64,000 nucleotides of DNA from Streptomyces sp. NBRC 110035 (GTDB lineage Bacteria > Actinomycetota > Actinomycetes > Streptomycetales > Streptomycetaceae): assembly GCF_000829695.1 (NCBI RefSeq), contig NZ_BBNN01000029.1:1-64000 (forward strand), written 5' to 3'. The position numbers and the translations under genes were made by a program. Positions 44,807 to 53,654 of this stretch are shown here, piece by piece. The notes beneath the pieces were generated by a model. It was not told the DNA's origin, made no database searches, and saw nothing but the letters and a program-made list of their open reading frames with translations. How positions within the stretch are numbered: the first letter of the stretch is position 1; every line of letters begins with the position of its first letter.

Positions 44807-46027
44807 TCAGCCGTTGCCGCTGGTGCCGCCGACGTCGCCGTCGAGGGACTCAAGGGTCGCGTTCGACGGGCCACGGGTCGCCCGGAGCGCGTGGGCGGTG
44901 TCCTCGGCGGCGCCCAGGACCCGTACCGCGTTCTGCCAGGTCAGCTTGGCCAGGTCGGTCCTGGACCAGCCGCGGTCGTACAGTTCGGCGATCAGGTTCG
45001 GGTAGCCGGAGACGTCGCGCAGGCCGTCGGGGGTGAAGGCGGTGCCGTCGTAGTCGCCGCCGATGCCGAGGTGGTCGACGCCGGCGACCTCACGCATGTG
45101 GTCCAGGTGGTCGGCCACCGTGGACACGGTCGCGACCGGGCGCGGGTGGTCCTCCTCGAAGGCGGCGTGCACCCTCATCCCTGCCGCGGTGGTGTCCAGG
45201 TGGTGGAAGCCGTGGGCGCGCATGTTCTCGTCGGCCGCGGCCGTCCAGTCGACGGCCTCCCGGAGCACGAACTTCGGTACGAACGTCACCATGGCGACGC
45301 CGCCGTTGGCGGGCAGCCGCTCCAGTACGTCGTCCGGGATGTTGCGCGGGTGGTCGCAGACCGCGCGGGCGGAGGAGTGGGAGAAGATCACCGGCGCGGA
45401 CGTGGTGTCCAGCGCGTCCCGCATGGTCGTGGCGGCGACGTGCGAGAGGTCGACCAGCATGCCGAGCCGGTTCATCTCCCGGACCACCTCGCGGCCGAAC
45501 GCCGACAGACCGCCCACGCCGGGCTCGTCCGTCGCGGAGTCCGCCCAGGCCACGTTGGAGTTGTGGGTGAGGGTCAGGTAGCGCACGCCGAGGTCGTACA
45601 ACCCCCGCAGGGTGCCGAGGGAGTCGGCGATGCAGTGGCCGCCCTCCGCCCCCATCAGGGAGGCGATACGGCCCTGTCCGCGGGCCGTCTCCATGTCGGC
45701 GGCGGTCAGCGCGGGCGCCAGGTCCTCGGGGTGGCGGGCCAGCAGCTGCCGCACGCAGTCGATCTGCTCGAGGGTGGCGGGCACCGCGTCGGGCAGGTCC
45801 GCGCGGACGTACACCGACCAGAACTGCGCGCCGACGCCGCCCGCGCGCAGCCGCGGGATGTCGGTGTGCAGGTGGGCGGACCGGTCGCCGGCGATGTCCC
45901 GGGCGCCGAGGTCGTAGCGGACCTGTTCGCGCAGCGCCCAGGGCAGGTCGTTGTGCCCGTCGACGACGGGGAACTCGGCGAGCAGCGCGCGGGCGTCGTC
46001 GAGGGAGGCGGACGGCACGGGGCTCAC
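44807..46027 (-). CDS. Membrane dipeptidase / renal dipeptidase family (peptidase M19)
   Basis: A 406-residue TIM-barrel metallohydrolase from GTG 46027, overlapping the purE stop by 4 bp. Metal-site motifs are VVDGHNDLPWAL (HxD), MGAEGGHCIADSL (bridging Glu), VDLSHVAATTMRDAL and VIFSHSSARAVCDHPRN (two His), and GIGGDYDGTAF (Asp). It has no signal peptide, so it is probably cytosolic, cleaving dipeptides (including D-residue-containing ones) or related amides. Co-transcribed with purK-purE by overlap; the functional link is not obvious. Confidence 0.94.
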   Translation of the reverse strand: MSPVPSASLDDARALLAEFPVVDGHNDLPWALREQVRYDLGARDIAGDRSAHLHTDIPRLRAGGVGAQFWSVYVRADLPDAVPATLEQIDCVRQLLARHPEDLAPALTAADMETARGQGRIASLMGAEGGHCIADSLGTLRGLYDLGVRYLTLTHNSNVAWADSATDEPGVGGLSAFGREVVREMNRLGMLVDLSHVAATTMRDALDTTSAPVIFSHSSARAVCDHPRNIPDDVLERLPANGGVAMVTFVPKFVLREAVDWTAAADENMRAHGFHHLDTTAAGMRVHAAFEEDHPRPVATVSTVADHLDHMREVAGVDHLGIGGDYDGTAFTPDGLRDVSGYPNLIAELYDRGWSRTDLAKLTWQNAVRVLGAAEDTAHALRATRGPSNATLESLDGDVGGTSGNG

Positions 46028-46554
46028 TTCCCGAAGCCGAAGCCGTTGCCGGCGCCTTCGGCCCTGGCCCGCAGGCGTTTGCCCTTCTCCGTGGCCTGGT
46101 CGTTCAGCTCCTGCTGGAACTCCCGCATCCGGCCGAGGAGTTCTTCGTCGTGGGCGGCGAGGATCCGGGCCGCGAGCAGTCCCGCGTTGCGGGCGCCGCC
46201 CACCGAGACGGTGGCGACCGGGACACCGGCCGGCATCTGCACGATGGAGAGCAGGCTGTCCATGCCGTCGAGGTGCTTCAGCGGCACGGGGACGCCGATG
46301 ACGGGCAGCGGGGTGACCGAGGCGAGCATGCCGGGCAGATGGGCGGCGCCGCCCGCACCCGCGATGATCACCTTCAGCCCGCGGTCCGCGGCCTGCTCGC
46401 CGTACGCGATCATCTCGCGGGGCATGCGGTGTGCGGAGACGACGTCGACCTCGCGGTCGATCTCGAACTCCTCGAGGGCCTTGGCGGCGGCCTCCATGAC
46501 GGGCCAGTCGGAGTCCGACCCCATGACGATGCCGACTACGGGGCTGGGGCTCAT
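46024..46554 (-). CDS. purE: N5-carboxyaminoimidazole ribonucleotide mutase
   Basis: Converts N5-CAIR to CAIR in de novo purine synthesis. It has 176 residues from ATG 46554. Class I PurE motifs are present: VGIVMGSDSDWPVMEAA, VVSAHRMPREMIAYGEQA, IIAGAGGAAHLPGMLAS, the catalytic His in the AHRMP loop, and GVPVATVSVGGARNAGLLAARIL. Overlaps of 4 bp on both sides (purK stop at 46551, dipeptidase start at 46027) indicate one coupled transcript purK-purE-dipeptidase. Confidence 0.97.
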   Translation of the reverse strand: MSPSPVVGIVMGSDSDWPVMEAAAKALEEFEIDREVDVVSAHRMPREMIAYGEQAADRGLKVIIAGAGGAAHLPGMLASVTPLPVIGVPVPLKHLDGMDSLLSIVQMPAGVPVATVSVGGARNAGLLAARILAAHDEELLGRMREFQQELNDQATEKGKRLRARAEGAGNGFGFGK

Positions 46555-47744
46555 TCGGTGATCGTGCCTCTCAGGTAGCCGGCTGCGTGACGGGCGCGCT
46601 CGAGCACGTCGTCCAGGTCGTCGCCGTAGGTGTTGACGTGGCCGACCTTGCGGCCGGGCTTCACGTCCTTGCCGTACATGTGGATCTTCAGCTGGGGGTC
46701 GCGGGCCATGCAGTGCAGGTACGCGGAGTACATGTCGGGATAGTCGCCGCCCAGGACGTTGGCCATCACCGTCCACTTCGCGCGCGGGCGGGGGTCGCCG
46801 AGCGGGAGGTCGAGGACGGCGCGGACGTGGTTGGCGAACTGCGAGGTGATCGCGCCGTCCATGGACCAGTGGCCGGAGTTGTGCGGGCGCATCGCGAGCT
46901 CGTTGACGAGGATGCGGCCGTCGCGGGTCTGGAACAGCTCCACGGCGAGATGACCGACGACGCCGAGTTCCTTGGCGATGTTCAGCGCCATCTCCTCGGC
47001 ACGCAGGGCGAGGTTTTCGTCCAGACCGGGCGCGGGCGCGATCACCGTGTCGCAGACGCCGTTCACCTGCTGCGACTCGACGACCGGGTAGGCGACGGCC
47101 TGGCCGTGCGGGGAGCGGACCACGTTGGCGGCCAGCTCGCGCACGAAGTCGACCTTCTCCTCGGCCAGCACCGGGACACCGGCCCGGAACGGCTCGGCGG
47201 CCTCCTCGGCCGAGTCGACGACCCACACGCCCTTGCCGTCGTAGCCGCCGCGGACGGTCTTGAGGACGACCGGGAAGCCGCCCGTCCGTCGCCCGCCACC
47301 ACCCTTGCCGGAGGGCACGCCGTGCCCGCCCCCCTCGAGCTCCGCCGCGAACGCGGCCACGTCCCGGGGGTCCGTGACGATGCGGTGCCGCGGGCAGGGC
47401 ACACCGATCGCGTCGAGCCGGGCGCGCATCACCCCCTTGTCCTGGGCGTGCACCAGCGCCTCGGGGCCGGGGCGGACGGGGATGCCGTCCGCCTCCAGGG
47501 CCCGGAGGTGCTCGGTGGGCACATGCTCGTGATCGAAGGTGATCACGTCGCAGCCGCGGGCGAACGCGCGCAGCGTGTCCAGGTCGCGGTAGTCGCCGAC
47601 GACGACCTCGCCGACGACCTGCGCCGCGGAATCCTGCGGAGTGTCACTGAGGAGCTTGAACCTGATGCCGAGCGGGATGCCCGCCTCGTGTGTCATACGA
47701 GCGAGCTGCCCCCCGCCGACCATGCCGACTACCGGGAACGTCAC
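46551..47744 (-). CDS. purK: N5-carboxyaminoimidazole ribonucleotide synthase
   Basis: ATP-dependent carboxylation of AIR to N5-CAIR. It has 397 residues from GTG 47744. ATP-grasp architecture: the N-terminal pre-grasp VVGMVGGGQLARMTHEAG, LKTVRGGYDGKGVWVV, and the metal-binding VNELAMRPHNSGHWSMDGAITSQF. An insertion of Gly/Arg-rich sequence lies at residues 138-156 (EGGGHGVPSGKGGGGRRTG), just before the ATP-binding strand. This is absent from typical PurK and is probably a flexible loop. First gene of the purK-purE-dipeptidase operon; divergent from GtrA. Confidence 0.96.
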   Translation of the reverse strand: MTFPVVGMVGGGQLARMTHEAGIPLGIRFKLLSDTPQDSAAQVVGEVVVGDYRDLDTLRAFARGCDVITFDHEHVPTEHLRALEADGIPVRPGPEALVHAQDKGVMRARLDAIGVPCPRHRIVTDPRDVAAFAAELEGGGHGVPSGKGGGGRRTGGFPVVLKTVRGGYDGKGVWVVDSAEEAAEPFRAGVPVLAEEKVDFVRELAANVVRSPHGQAVAYPVVESQQVNGVCDTVIAPAPGLDENLALRAEEMALNIAKELGVVGHLAVELFQTRDGRILVNELAMRPHNSGHWSMDGAITSQFANHVRAVLDLPLGDPRPRAKWTVMANVLGGDYPDMYSAYLHCMARDPQLKIHMYGKDVKPGRKVGHVNTYGDDLDDVLERARHAAGYLRGTITE

Positions 47745-47939
47745 GCACCCAGGGTATCGGTCGAGCCATGGTGGCCGGTTCCACGGTCGTTACCGGCCGC
47801 TCCTGAACCGTTCCCGGACGGTCTGCGGCCCCGGGCGCCCATCCGCGGGAAGATCGCGCGGACGGGTGGTTAGCATGGTCTGGTTGACGCCACCTCGGCG
47901 CTCCACGACGCCACTCCACGGACGGGGGCCGGCACGACC

Positions 47940-48509
47940 ATGGGACGCGGTTCCTCGGAGCCTTCGACGGGCGCCCCGGCCCCGCGCGGCTTCATGCGGC
48001 AGCGCCTCGACCGGGCCGGCCGTGAAGCCGTGAAGTTCGGCGCGGTCGGCGGGGCGGGGCTGCTGGTCAATCTCCTCGTGTTCAACCTGGTCCGGCAGGT
48101 GACCGACCTCCCGGTGGTGCGGGCGAGCGTCGTCGCGACCGTCGTCGCGATCGTCTTCAACTACCTGGGCTTCCGCTACTTCACCTACCGGGACCGCGAC
48201 AAGTCCGGGCGCACCAAGGAGATGTCGCTGTTCCTGCTGTTCAGCGCGGTCGGCCTGGTGATCGAGAACGGCCTGCTGTACGCGGCGACCTACGGATTCG
48301 GCTGGGACAGCCCGCTGCAGAGCAACATCTTCAAGTTCCTCGGCATCGGGGTCGCCACCCTGTTCCGGTTCTGGTCCTACCGCACCTGGGTGTTCCGCGC
48401 ACTGCCCGGGGCCGCGGCAGCCGCGGCGGCGGTCCCCGTCGCGGAGGGCGGGCGCGCGGAGGGCGGGCGCGGGGCCGCCGGGCCGCCCTCCCGGCAGCGC
48501 GTGCCGTAG
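47940..48509 (+). CDS. GtrA family membrane protein
   Basis: A 189-residue protein from ATG 47940; the ribosome site is weak. It has four predicted membrane helices (about 34-52, 58-82, 96-118 and 128-150) with the GtrA pattern KFGAVGGAGLLVNLLVFNLV and FNYLGFRYFTYRDRD...FRFWSYRTWVF. Family members flip or channel polyprenyl-linked sugars for envelope polymer decoration. The C-terminal ~40 residues are Ala/Gly-rich. It is, as I recall, conserved beside purEK in mycobacteria too. It could serve the glycosyltransferases of this region. Confidence 0.9.
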   Translation: MGRGSSEPSTGAPAPRGFMRQRLDRAGREAVKFGAVGGAGLLVNLLVFNLVRQVTDLPVVRASVVATVVAIVFNYLGFRYFTYRDRDKSGRTKEMSLFLLFSAVGLVIENGLLYAATYGFGWDSPLQSNIFKFLGIGVATLFRFWSYRTWVFRALPGAAAAAAAVPVAEGGRAEGGRGAAGPPSRQRVP

Positions 48510-48552
48510 GCCCCCGGGCCCGGGCCGGTGGGCACGCCGGCGTACTCCCTGC

Positions 48553-49824
48553 TCAGCGCACCGTGTGGCGGTGGTCGTCCCGGGACTTCTGCGGCGGGGT
48601 GCGGGACAGGAACAGGCCGAAGACCGCGGGCTTGGCCTGGAGCATCTCCAGCCGGCCGCCGTCCGCTTCGGCCAGGTCACGGGCGACCGCGAGGCCGATG
48701 CCGGTGGAGTTGTGGCCGCTGATCGCACGCTCGAAGATGCGGGCGCCCAGGTCGGCGGGGACTCCCGGGCCCTCGTCCGTGACCTCGATGACGACCTGGT
48801 TCCCGGTGACCCGGGTGCGCAGGGCGACCGTGCCGCCCCCGTGCATGAGGGAGTTCTCGATCAGCGCGGCCAGCACCTGGGCGACCGCGCCCGGCGTGCC
48901 GACGGCCCGCAGGTGCCGCTTGCCGGAGGTGACGATCGCGCGGCCGGCGCTGCGGTAGGCGGGCCGCCACTCCGCGAGCTGCTGCTGGATCACCTCGTCG
49001 AGGTCGAAGGTGACCGCCGAACCGGTCCGCGGGTCACGGGAGTTGGTCAGCAGCCGCTCCACCACGTCCGTCAGCCGTTCCACCTGCGCCAGCGCGATCG
49101 TCGCCTCGTCCTTCACCGTCTCGAGGTCGTCGGTGAGGGTGATCTCCTCCAGCCGCATGGACAGCGCGGTGAGCGGGGTGCGCAGCTGGTGGGAGGCGTC
49201 GGCGGCCAGGCGCCGCTCGGCGGTCAGCATACGGGCGATGCGCTCGGCGGAGGAGTCCAGCACGTCCGCGACCCGGTCCAGCTCGGGGACGCCGTAGCGC
49301 CGGTGGCGGGGGCGCGGGTCGCCCGACCCGAGGCGCTCGGCGGTCTCCGCGAGGTCGGTCAGCGGGGAGGCGAGCCGGTTGGCCTGGCGGACCGCCAGCA
49401 GTACCGCCGCGATCACCGCCAGCAGCGCCACCAGCCCGATGATCAGCAGCGTGCGGCCGACCTCCCGGGTCACCGAGGAGCTCGGCTCCTGGACGGTGAC
49501 CGTCTCACCCTCCTCACCGGACGCCGAGGCGCCGATGACCTCGCCCTCCGGCTTCCCGCCGATCTCGATGGGCGCCCTGCCGGGCAGGCGGACGACGACG
49601 TAGCGGTCCTCGGTGACCTGGTCCCTGAGGACCTCGGCGGTGACCTTCTCCTCGAGGAGCAGCCTGCTGTCGACGATGCTGGCGAGCCGCACCGCCTCGG
49701 ACTCGACCCGCTCCCTGGCGCTTTCGGTGATCGTACGGGTCTCCACGATCACCAGGGACACGCCGAACACGGCGATCACGACGAGCACCACGGCGAGCGT
49801 GGACTGGATCAGTCGGCGGCGCAT
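48553..49824 (-). CDS. Two-component sensor histidine kinase
   Basis: A 423-residue protein from ATG 49824. Membrane helices at about 7-27 and 124-145 flank a ~95-residue extracytoplasmic sensor domain. Then come a HAMP-like segment (about 146-200), the H-box ADASHQLRTPLTALSMRLEEI with phospho-acceptor His212, the N-box ALIENSLMHGGG, and the G-boxes DEGPGVPADLG and STGIGLAVARDLAEADGG. It is an EnvZ/PhoR-type orthodox kinase, downstream of its response regulator with a 111-bp gap containing tandem repeats. The stimulus is unknown. I do not recognise a named orthologue with confidence. Confidence 0.94.
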   Translation of the reverse strand: MRRRLIQSTLAVVLVVIAVFGVSLVIVETRTITESARERVESEAVRLASIVDSRLLLEEKVTAEVLRDQVTEDRYVVVRLPGRAPIEIGGKPEGEVIGASASGEEGETVTVQEPSSSVTREVGRTLLIIGLVALLAVIAAVLLAVRQANRLASPLTDLAETAERLGSGDPRPRHRRYGVPELDRVADVLDSSAERIARMLTAERRLAADASHQLRTPLTALSMRLEEITLTDDLETVKDEATIALAQVERLTDVVERLLTNSRDPRTGSAVTFDLDEVIQQQLAEWRPAYRSAGRAIVTSGKRHLRAVGTPGAVAQVLAALIENSLMHGGGTVALRTRVTGNQVVIEVTDEGPGVPADLGARIFERAISGHNSTGIGLAVARDLAEADGGRLEMLQAKPAVFGLFLSRTPPQKSRDDHRHTVR

Positions 49825-49840
49825 GTCCCCATATCCGAAG

Positions 49841-49894
49841 TGTCCGGGACGTCCGAGGTGCCCGGGACGTCCGAGGTGTTCGAGGCGTCCGAGA
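49841..49894. repeat. 18-bp tandem repeat, three copies
   Basis: Units at 49841-49858, 49859-49876 and 49877-49894. The first two differ at one base (TGTCCGGGACGTCCGAGG against TGCCCGGGACGTCCGAGG); the third is diverged. It lies in the 111-bp spacer between the response regulator and kinase genes, upstream of the kinase start. Confidence 0.8.
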
Positions 49895-49935
49895 CGGAAG
49901 CGCGACGAACGGGGGTGCGGCCCCCCTCCGCGGCG

Positions 49936-50613
49936 TCAGCTCTTCTCGAAGCGGAATCCCACGCCCCGTACGGTCGCGATGTAGCGGGGGTTGGCCGCGT
50001 CGTCGCCGAGTTTCTTGCGCAGCCAGGAGATGTGCATGTCGAGGGTCTTGGTGGACGACCACCAGGTGGTGTCCCAGACCTCGCGCATCAGCTGGTCGCG
50101 GGTGACGACCCGGCCCGCGTCCCGGACCAGGACCCGCAGCAGGTCGAACTCCTTCGCGGTGAGCTGGAGTTCCTCCTCGCCCATCCACGCCCGGTGCGAC
50201 TCGACGTCGATGCGCACCCCGTGCGTCGCGGGCGGCTGCTGCGGTTCGCTGGCACCGCGCCGCAGCAGGGCCCGCACCCGGGCGAGCAGCTCGGCGAGCC
50301 GGAACGGCTTGGTGACGTAGTCGTCGGCGCCGGCGTCCAGACCGACGACGGTGTCGACCTCGTCGGCGCGCGCGGTAAGAATCAGGATCGGGACCGCGTG
50401 ACCGTCGGAACGCAGCCGGCGGGCTACCTCCAGGCCGTCCATGCCCGGCAGTCCGAGGTCCAGCACCACCAGGTCGATGCCGCCCTGCAGGCCTGCGTCG
50501 AGCGCGCTGGGTCCGTCCGCACGCACCTCCACCTCGTACCCCTCCCGGCGCAGGGCGCGGGCCAGGGGTTCCGAGATGGACGCGTCGTCCTCGGCGAGCA
50601 GTACACGGGTCAT
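49936..50613 (-). CDS. OmpR/PhoB-family response regulator
   Basis: A 225-residue protein from ATG 50613 (MTRVLLAEDDASISE). The receiver domain has the acidic pocket at residues 8-10, phospho-acceptor Asp52 in VVLDLGLPGMDG and the conserved Lys in DDYVTKPFRLAELLAR. The C-terminal winged-helix DNA-binding domain (about 125-222) has LTAKEFDLLRVLVRDAGRVVTRDQL, KTLDMHISWLRKKLGD and TVRGVGFRFE. Partner of the kinase that follows. The longer open frame upstream has no family similarity. Confidence 0.95.
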   Translation of the reverse strand: MTRVLLAEDDASISEPLARALRREGYEVEVRADGPSALDAGLQGGIDLVVLDLGLPGMDGLEVARRLRSDGHAVPILILTARADEVDTVVGLDAGADDYVTKPFRLAELLARVRALLRRGASEPQQPPATHGVRIDVESHRAWMGEEELQLTAKEFDLLRVLVRDAGRVVTRDQLMREVWDTTWWSSTKTLDMHISWLRKKLGDDAANPRYIATVRGVGFRFEKS

Positions 50614-51125
50614 GGACTGATGGTAGTCCCGCACCGACACGGCCCGGGGTGTGGTCACCGACGCCGGTTCCCACCCGGAGCACACCGGATCCTCACGTCC
50701 GGAACCCGCGTGCCGCACCTGGGAGTGCGGGGTGGGATCGTGGAGAAAACCTTCGAACGGGTGACCACAGCCCTCCGGAACCTGTGACCCCTGTCTCAAG
50801 TCCTTCCATTTCGGGCAGTGTCCTGCCGTATGTTGAATCAACGCCTTTTGCACCACGGGGACCTTTGGCGCAGTTGACGCCGAAGGTCTCTTTCGTGTGC
50901 GGGCCGGTCTCCCGCCGGCCCCGGAAGGAACGACCTGTGGCCGGGCCTCGGCGCGCACGGACGCGCGCAGAGGCGTGGATCCCGGTGGTCGCCGTCCGCC
51001 GCTCCGTGATCCGGGGCGGCCTCCCCAGGGGCGTGGGGGTGGACGGTGGGGCCCGCCGGTGCCGGCCAGCCCCCCACCGGGCGCGTACACATCACGCGAC
51101 GCGTCCCGACCCACAAGGAACGACC
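50614..51125. promoter_or_regulatory. Divergent regulatory region, response regulator / peptide transporter
   Basis: A 512-bp intergenic region without a credible gene. It contains a stem-loop at 50860-50888 (11-bp arms with one G-U pair, 7-nt loop) and AT-richer sequence at about 50780-50850, the likely place for promoters. The transporter leader downstream of the stem-loop is long (about 240 nt) and Arg-codon-rich but not coding. Confidence 0.45.
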
Positions 51126-52622
51126 ATGGCGTCCAGCCTGACGAAGGACTCGGTCCCACCGGGAACCCCCGGTTCCGAGAAGACCTTCTTCGGCCACCCC
51201 CGCGGACTGGCCACTCTCTTCATGACCGAGATGTGGGAGCGGTTCTCCTACTACGGCATGAGGGCTCTGCTCCCGCTGTACCTCGTCGCCCCGGGCGGCA
51301 TGGGCCTGAGCGCCGGCACGGCGACGGCCGTCTACTCGGTGTACCTGTCGCTGGTGTACCTGCTCACGATGCCGGGCGGCTGGTTCGGCGACCGGGTCCT
51401 GGGACCGCGCAGGACCGTCGCCGTCGCCGGCGCGGTCATCATGCTCGGCCACCTGACGCTGGCCCTGCCCTCCGCCGGCACCTTCTACGCGGGTCTCGGC
51501 CTGGTCGCGATCGGCTCCGGCCTCCTCAAGGCCAACATCTCCACGATGGTCGGCCAGTTGTACGACGGTCCGGACGACCCGCGTCGCGACGGCGGCTTCA
51601 CCGTCTTCTACATGGGCATCAACCTCGGTGCCTTCGCCGCGCCGCTGATCATCGGCACCGTCGGTGAGAGCGTCAACTGGCACCTGGGCTTCGCACTCGC
51701 CGCCGCCGGCATGGGGCTGGGTGTGCTCCAGTTCCTGCTGGGCAGCCGCCACCTCGCCGCGCACTCCGGCGTCGTGCCCAAGCCGCTGTCCGCCGCGGAG
51801 AAGTCCTCCACGCTGCGCAAGGCCGCCCTCTGGGCCGGCATCGCCGCCGTCGCCTACGCCGTCATCGGCTTCTCCGGCAGCTACACGCTGAACTGGATCC
51901 TGGTCCCGCTGACGCTGCTCGGCGTGATCGTCCCGGTGCTGGTGCTGGTGCGGATCAAGCGTGACCGGGACCTGGACCGGGACGAGCAGTCGAAGATGTC
52001 CGCGTACATCTGGTTCTTCGTGGCCGCGGCCGTGTTCTGGATGATCTACGACCAGGGCGGCTCGACCCTGTCGATCTTCGCCGCCGCGTCGGCCGACAAC
52101 AGCGTCCTCGGCTGGGAGTTCCCGGTCTCCTGGTACCAGTCGGTCAACCCGGTCCTGATCATGGCGCTGGCCCCGGTCTTCGCCTGGTTCTGGCTGGCGC
52201 TGAACCGGCGCGGCAAGGAGCCCAGCACGATCGTGAAGTTCGGCTCCGGCCTGGTGCTGGTCGGCGCGTCCTTCTTCCTGTTCCTCGCCCCGCTGTCGAT
52301 CGCCGAGGGCGGTCACAAGGCGGCGGCGGCCTGGCTGGTGGCGATCTACTTCACGCAGACCGTCGGTGAGCTGCTGCTCTCCCCGGTCGGCCTGTCGGTC
52401 ACCACGAAGATGGCGCCCGCGAAGTACGCCTCGCAGATGATGGGTGTCTGGTTCCTGGCCGTCACCGCCGGTGACGCCACGACCGGCCTGCTCTCCATCG
52501 CCGGCGTCGACCTGAACAGGCCGGGCGTCGTCGCGATGGAGGCCGCCCTCGCGGTGGTCGCCGGTGTCGCGGTGTGGATGTACCGCAGCAAGGTCAAGTC
52601 CCTGATGGGCAGCGTCCGCTGA
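51126..52622 (+). CDS. Proton-dependent oligopeptide transporter (POT/PTR2 family)
   Basis: A 498-residue membrane protein from ATG 51126, with AAGGA upstream. It has about 14 hydrophobic helices. POT signatures are the ERFSYYGMRALL helix 1 motif, GGWFGDRVLGPRRTV between helices 2 and 3, the family motif FYMGINLGAF (FYxxINxG), and KLxP-type later motifs (GELLLSPVGLSVTTKMAP). Imports di- and tripeptides with protons. It is monocistronic and divergent from the two-component system, which may regulate it. Confidence 0.95.
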   Translation: MASSLTKDSVPPGTPGSEKTFFGHPRGLATLFMTEMWERFSYYGMRALLPLYLVAPGGMGLSAGTATAVYSVYLSLVYLLTMPGGWFGDRVLGPRRTVAVAGAVIMLGHLTLALPSAGTFYAGLGLVAIGSGLLKANISTMVGQLYDGPDDPRRDGGFTVFYMGINLGAFAAPLIIGTVGESVNWHLGFALAAAGMGLGVLQFLLGSRHLAAHSGVVPKPLSAAEKSSTLRKAALWAGIAAVAYAVIGFSGSYTLNWILVPLTLLGVIVPVLVLVRIKRDRDLDRDEQSKMSAYIWFFVAAAVFWMIYDQGGSTLSIFAAASADNSVLGWEFPVSWYQSVNPVLIMALAPVFAWFWLALNRRGKEPSTIVKFGSGLVLVGASFFLFLAPLSIAEGGHKAAAAWLVAIYFTQTVGELLLSPVGLSVTTKMAPAKYASQMMGVWFLAVTAGDATTGLLSIAGVDLNRPGVVAMEAALAVVAGVAVWMYRSKVKSLMGSVR

Positions 52623-53057
52623 GGCCGTGAGGCCGTGAGGCTCGCCGCGGGCCGCGTTCATGAGCCGGAGGGCCCCGGATCCGTACGTACGCCGGCACGT
52701 GCGCGGATGCGGGGCCCTTCGCGCTTTCCCGTCGCGGCGGGCGCGGGCGGACCCGCCGCGGTCACGGGGCGGGGCAGGGAGCCCGCGTCCGCGGCCGTGT
52801 CGGTGCCGGCCCGGTTCGCGGGGTGCGGGGTGTGGGGCCGCCGGTGCCTGCAGCCGGGGCGTACGGGGTGCGCCGCGGCTGGTCCCGTTCGGGAGGACCC
52901 GTTCGGCGGACGGCCCGGCGAGGTACGCCGGGAACCACGAGGGGGAGGGCGAGGACGACGAAGACCCCATGCGGAGACGGGGGCGGGGGCGGGGGACCCC
53001 GATGGGCGGGCGGTGGTGCGGGGCCGAGGGCGCCGCGGAGCCTGAGGGCGCCGCCGG
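52623..53057. other. 435-bp gap between the transporter and the anti-sigma gene
   Basis: No credible gene. It starts with an 8-bp repeat (GAGGCCGT twice, then GAGGCTCG) right at the transporter stop and is otherwise G/C-rich with Arg/Pro/Gly shadow frames. Transcription from both sides converges here, so it should hold terminators, but I see no strong hairpin. Confidence 0.35.
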
Positions 53058-53654
53058 TCAGGCGGGCGCCCCGAGCTCCGCCCACACGGTCTTGCCCTCG
53101 ACGCCCGGGGTGCGGACGACACCCCAGTCGAGGGAGAGCCGCTGCACGATGAACATGCCGTGCCCGCCGGGCCGCCCCGCCTGGTGCGGGGTACGCGGTG
53201 CCGGCTGACCGGTGCCGCGGTCGGTGATTTCGAGCCGGATCACCTTGTTGTCGCAGACGATGCTCAACCGGTCCGGCCCTTCGGCGTGCAGGCAGGCGTT
53301 GGTCACCAGCTCGGACACGACGAGCAGGACGTCCTCGGCGGCGGCTCTCCGGTCGGCGGTGGCGGCGGGCAGCCAGCCCCACGCGTGCAGCGCCTGGCGG
53401 GTGAAGTCACGGGCGAGGGGAACGACGCCGCTCTGGTCCTCGAAGCTCAGCCGACGGACCTGACGCCCTCCCGGCGAACCCGACGGTCCCGATGCCTCCG
53501 GCACGGGCGCCAGCGTGGACTGCGCCCCCGGAGGGGGCGAGGCCACGGTCCCGTCGGGCACACTCGCCGTCGGCGCACTGCCCCCGGGCATACCGGAAGC
53601 ACCGCTGGGCTCCGGACCGCGGTCGCCCGGCGGGTAGGGCCGGGTGGTGCTCAT
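53058..53654 (-). CDS. Anti-sigma factor, serine-protein kinase of the RsbW/SpoIIAB type
   Basis: A 198-residue protein from ATG 53654. The first ~75 residues are Pro/Gly/Ser-rich and probably disordered. The C-terminal GHKL ATPase domain (about 85-195) carries the N-box VVSELVTNACLHA, the G1 motif LEITDRGTG and the G2-like GGHGMFIVQRLS. Such proteins sequester a SigB/SigF-type factor and phosphorylate a STAS antagonist. Here both partners are adjacent. The arrangement matches the sigI-prsI-arsI locus of S. coelicolor, as I recall it. Confidence 0.9.
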   Translation of the reverse strand: MSTTRPYPPGDRGPEPSGASGMPGGSAPTASVPDGTVASPPPGAQSTLAPVPEASGPSGSPGGRQVRRLSFEDQSGVVPLARDFTRQALHAWGWLPAATADRRAAAEDVLLVVSELVTNACLHAEGPDRLSIVCDNKVIRLEITDRGTGQPAPRTPHQAGRPGGHGMFIVQRLSLDWGVVRTPGVEGKTVWAELGAPA

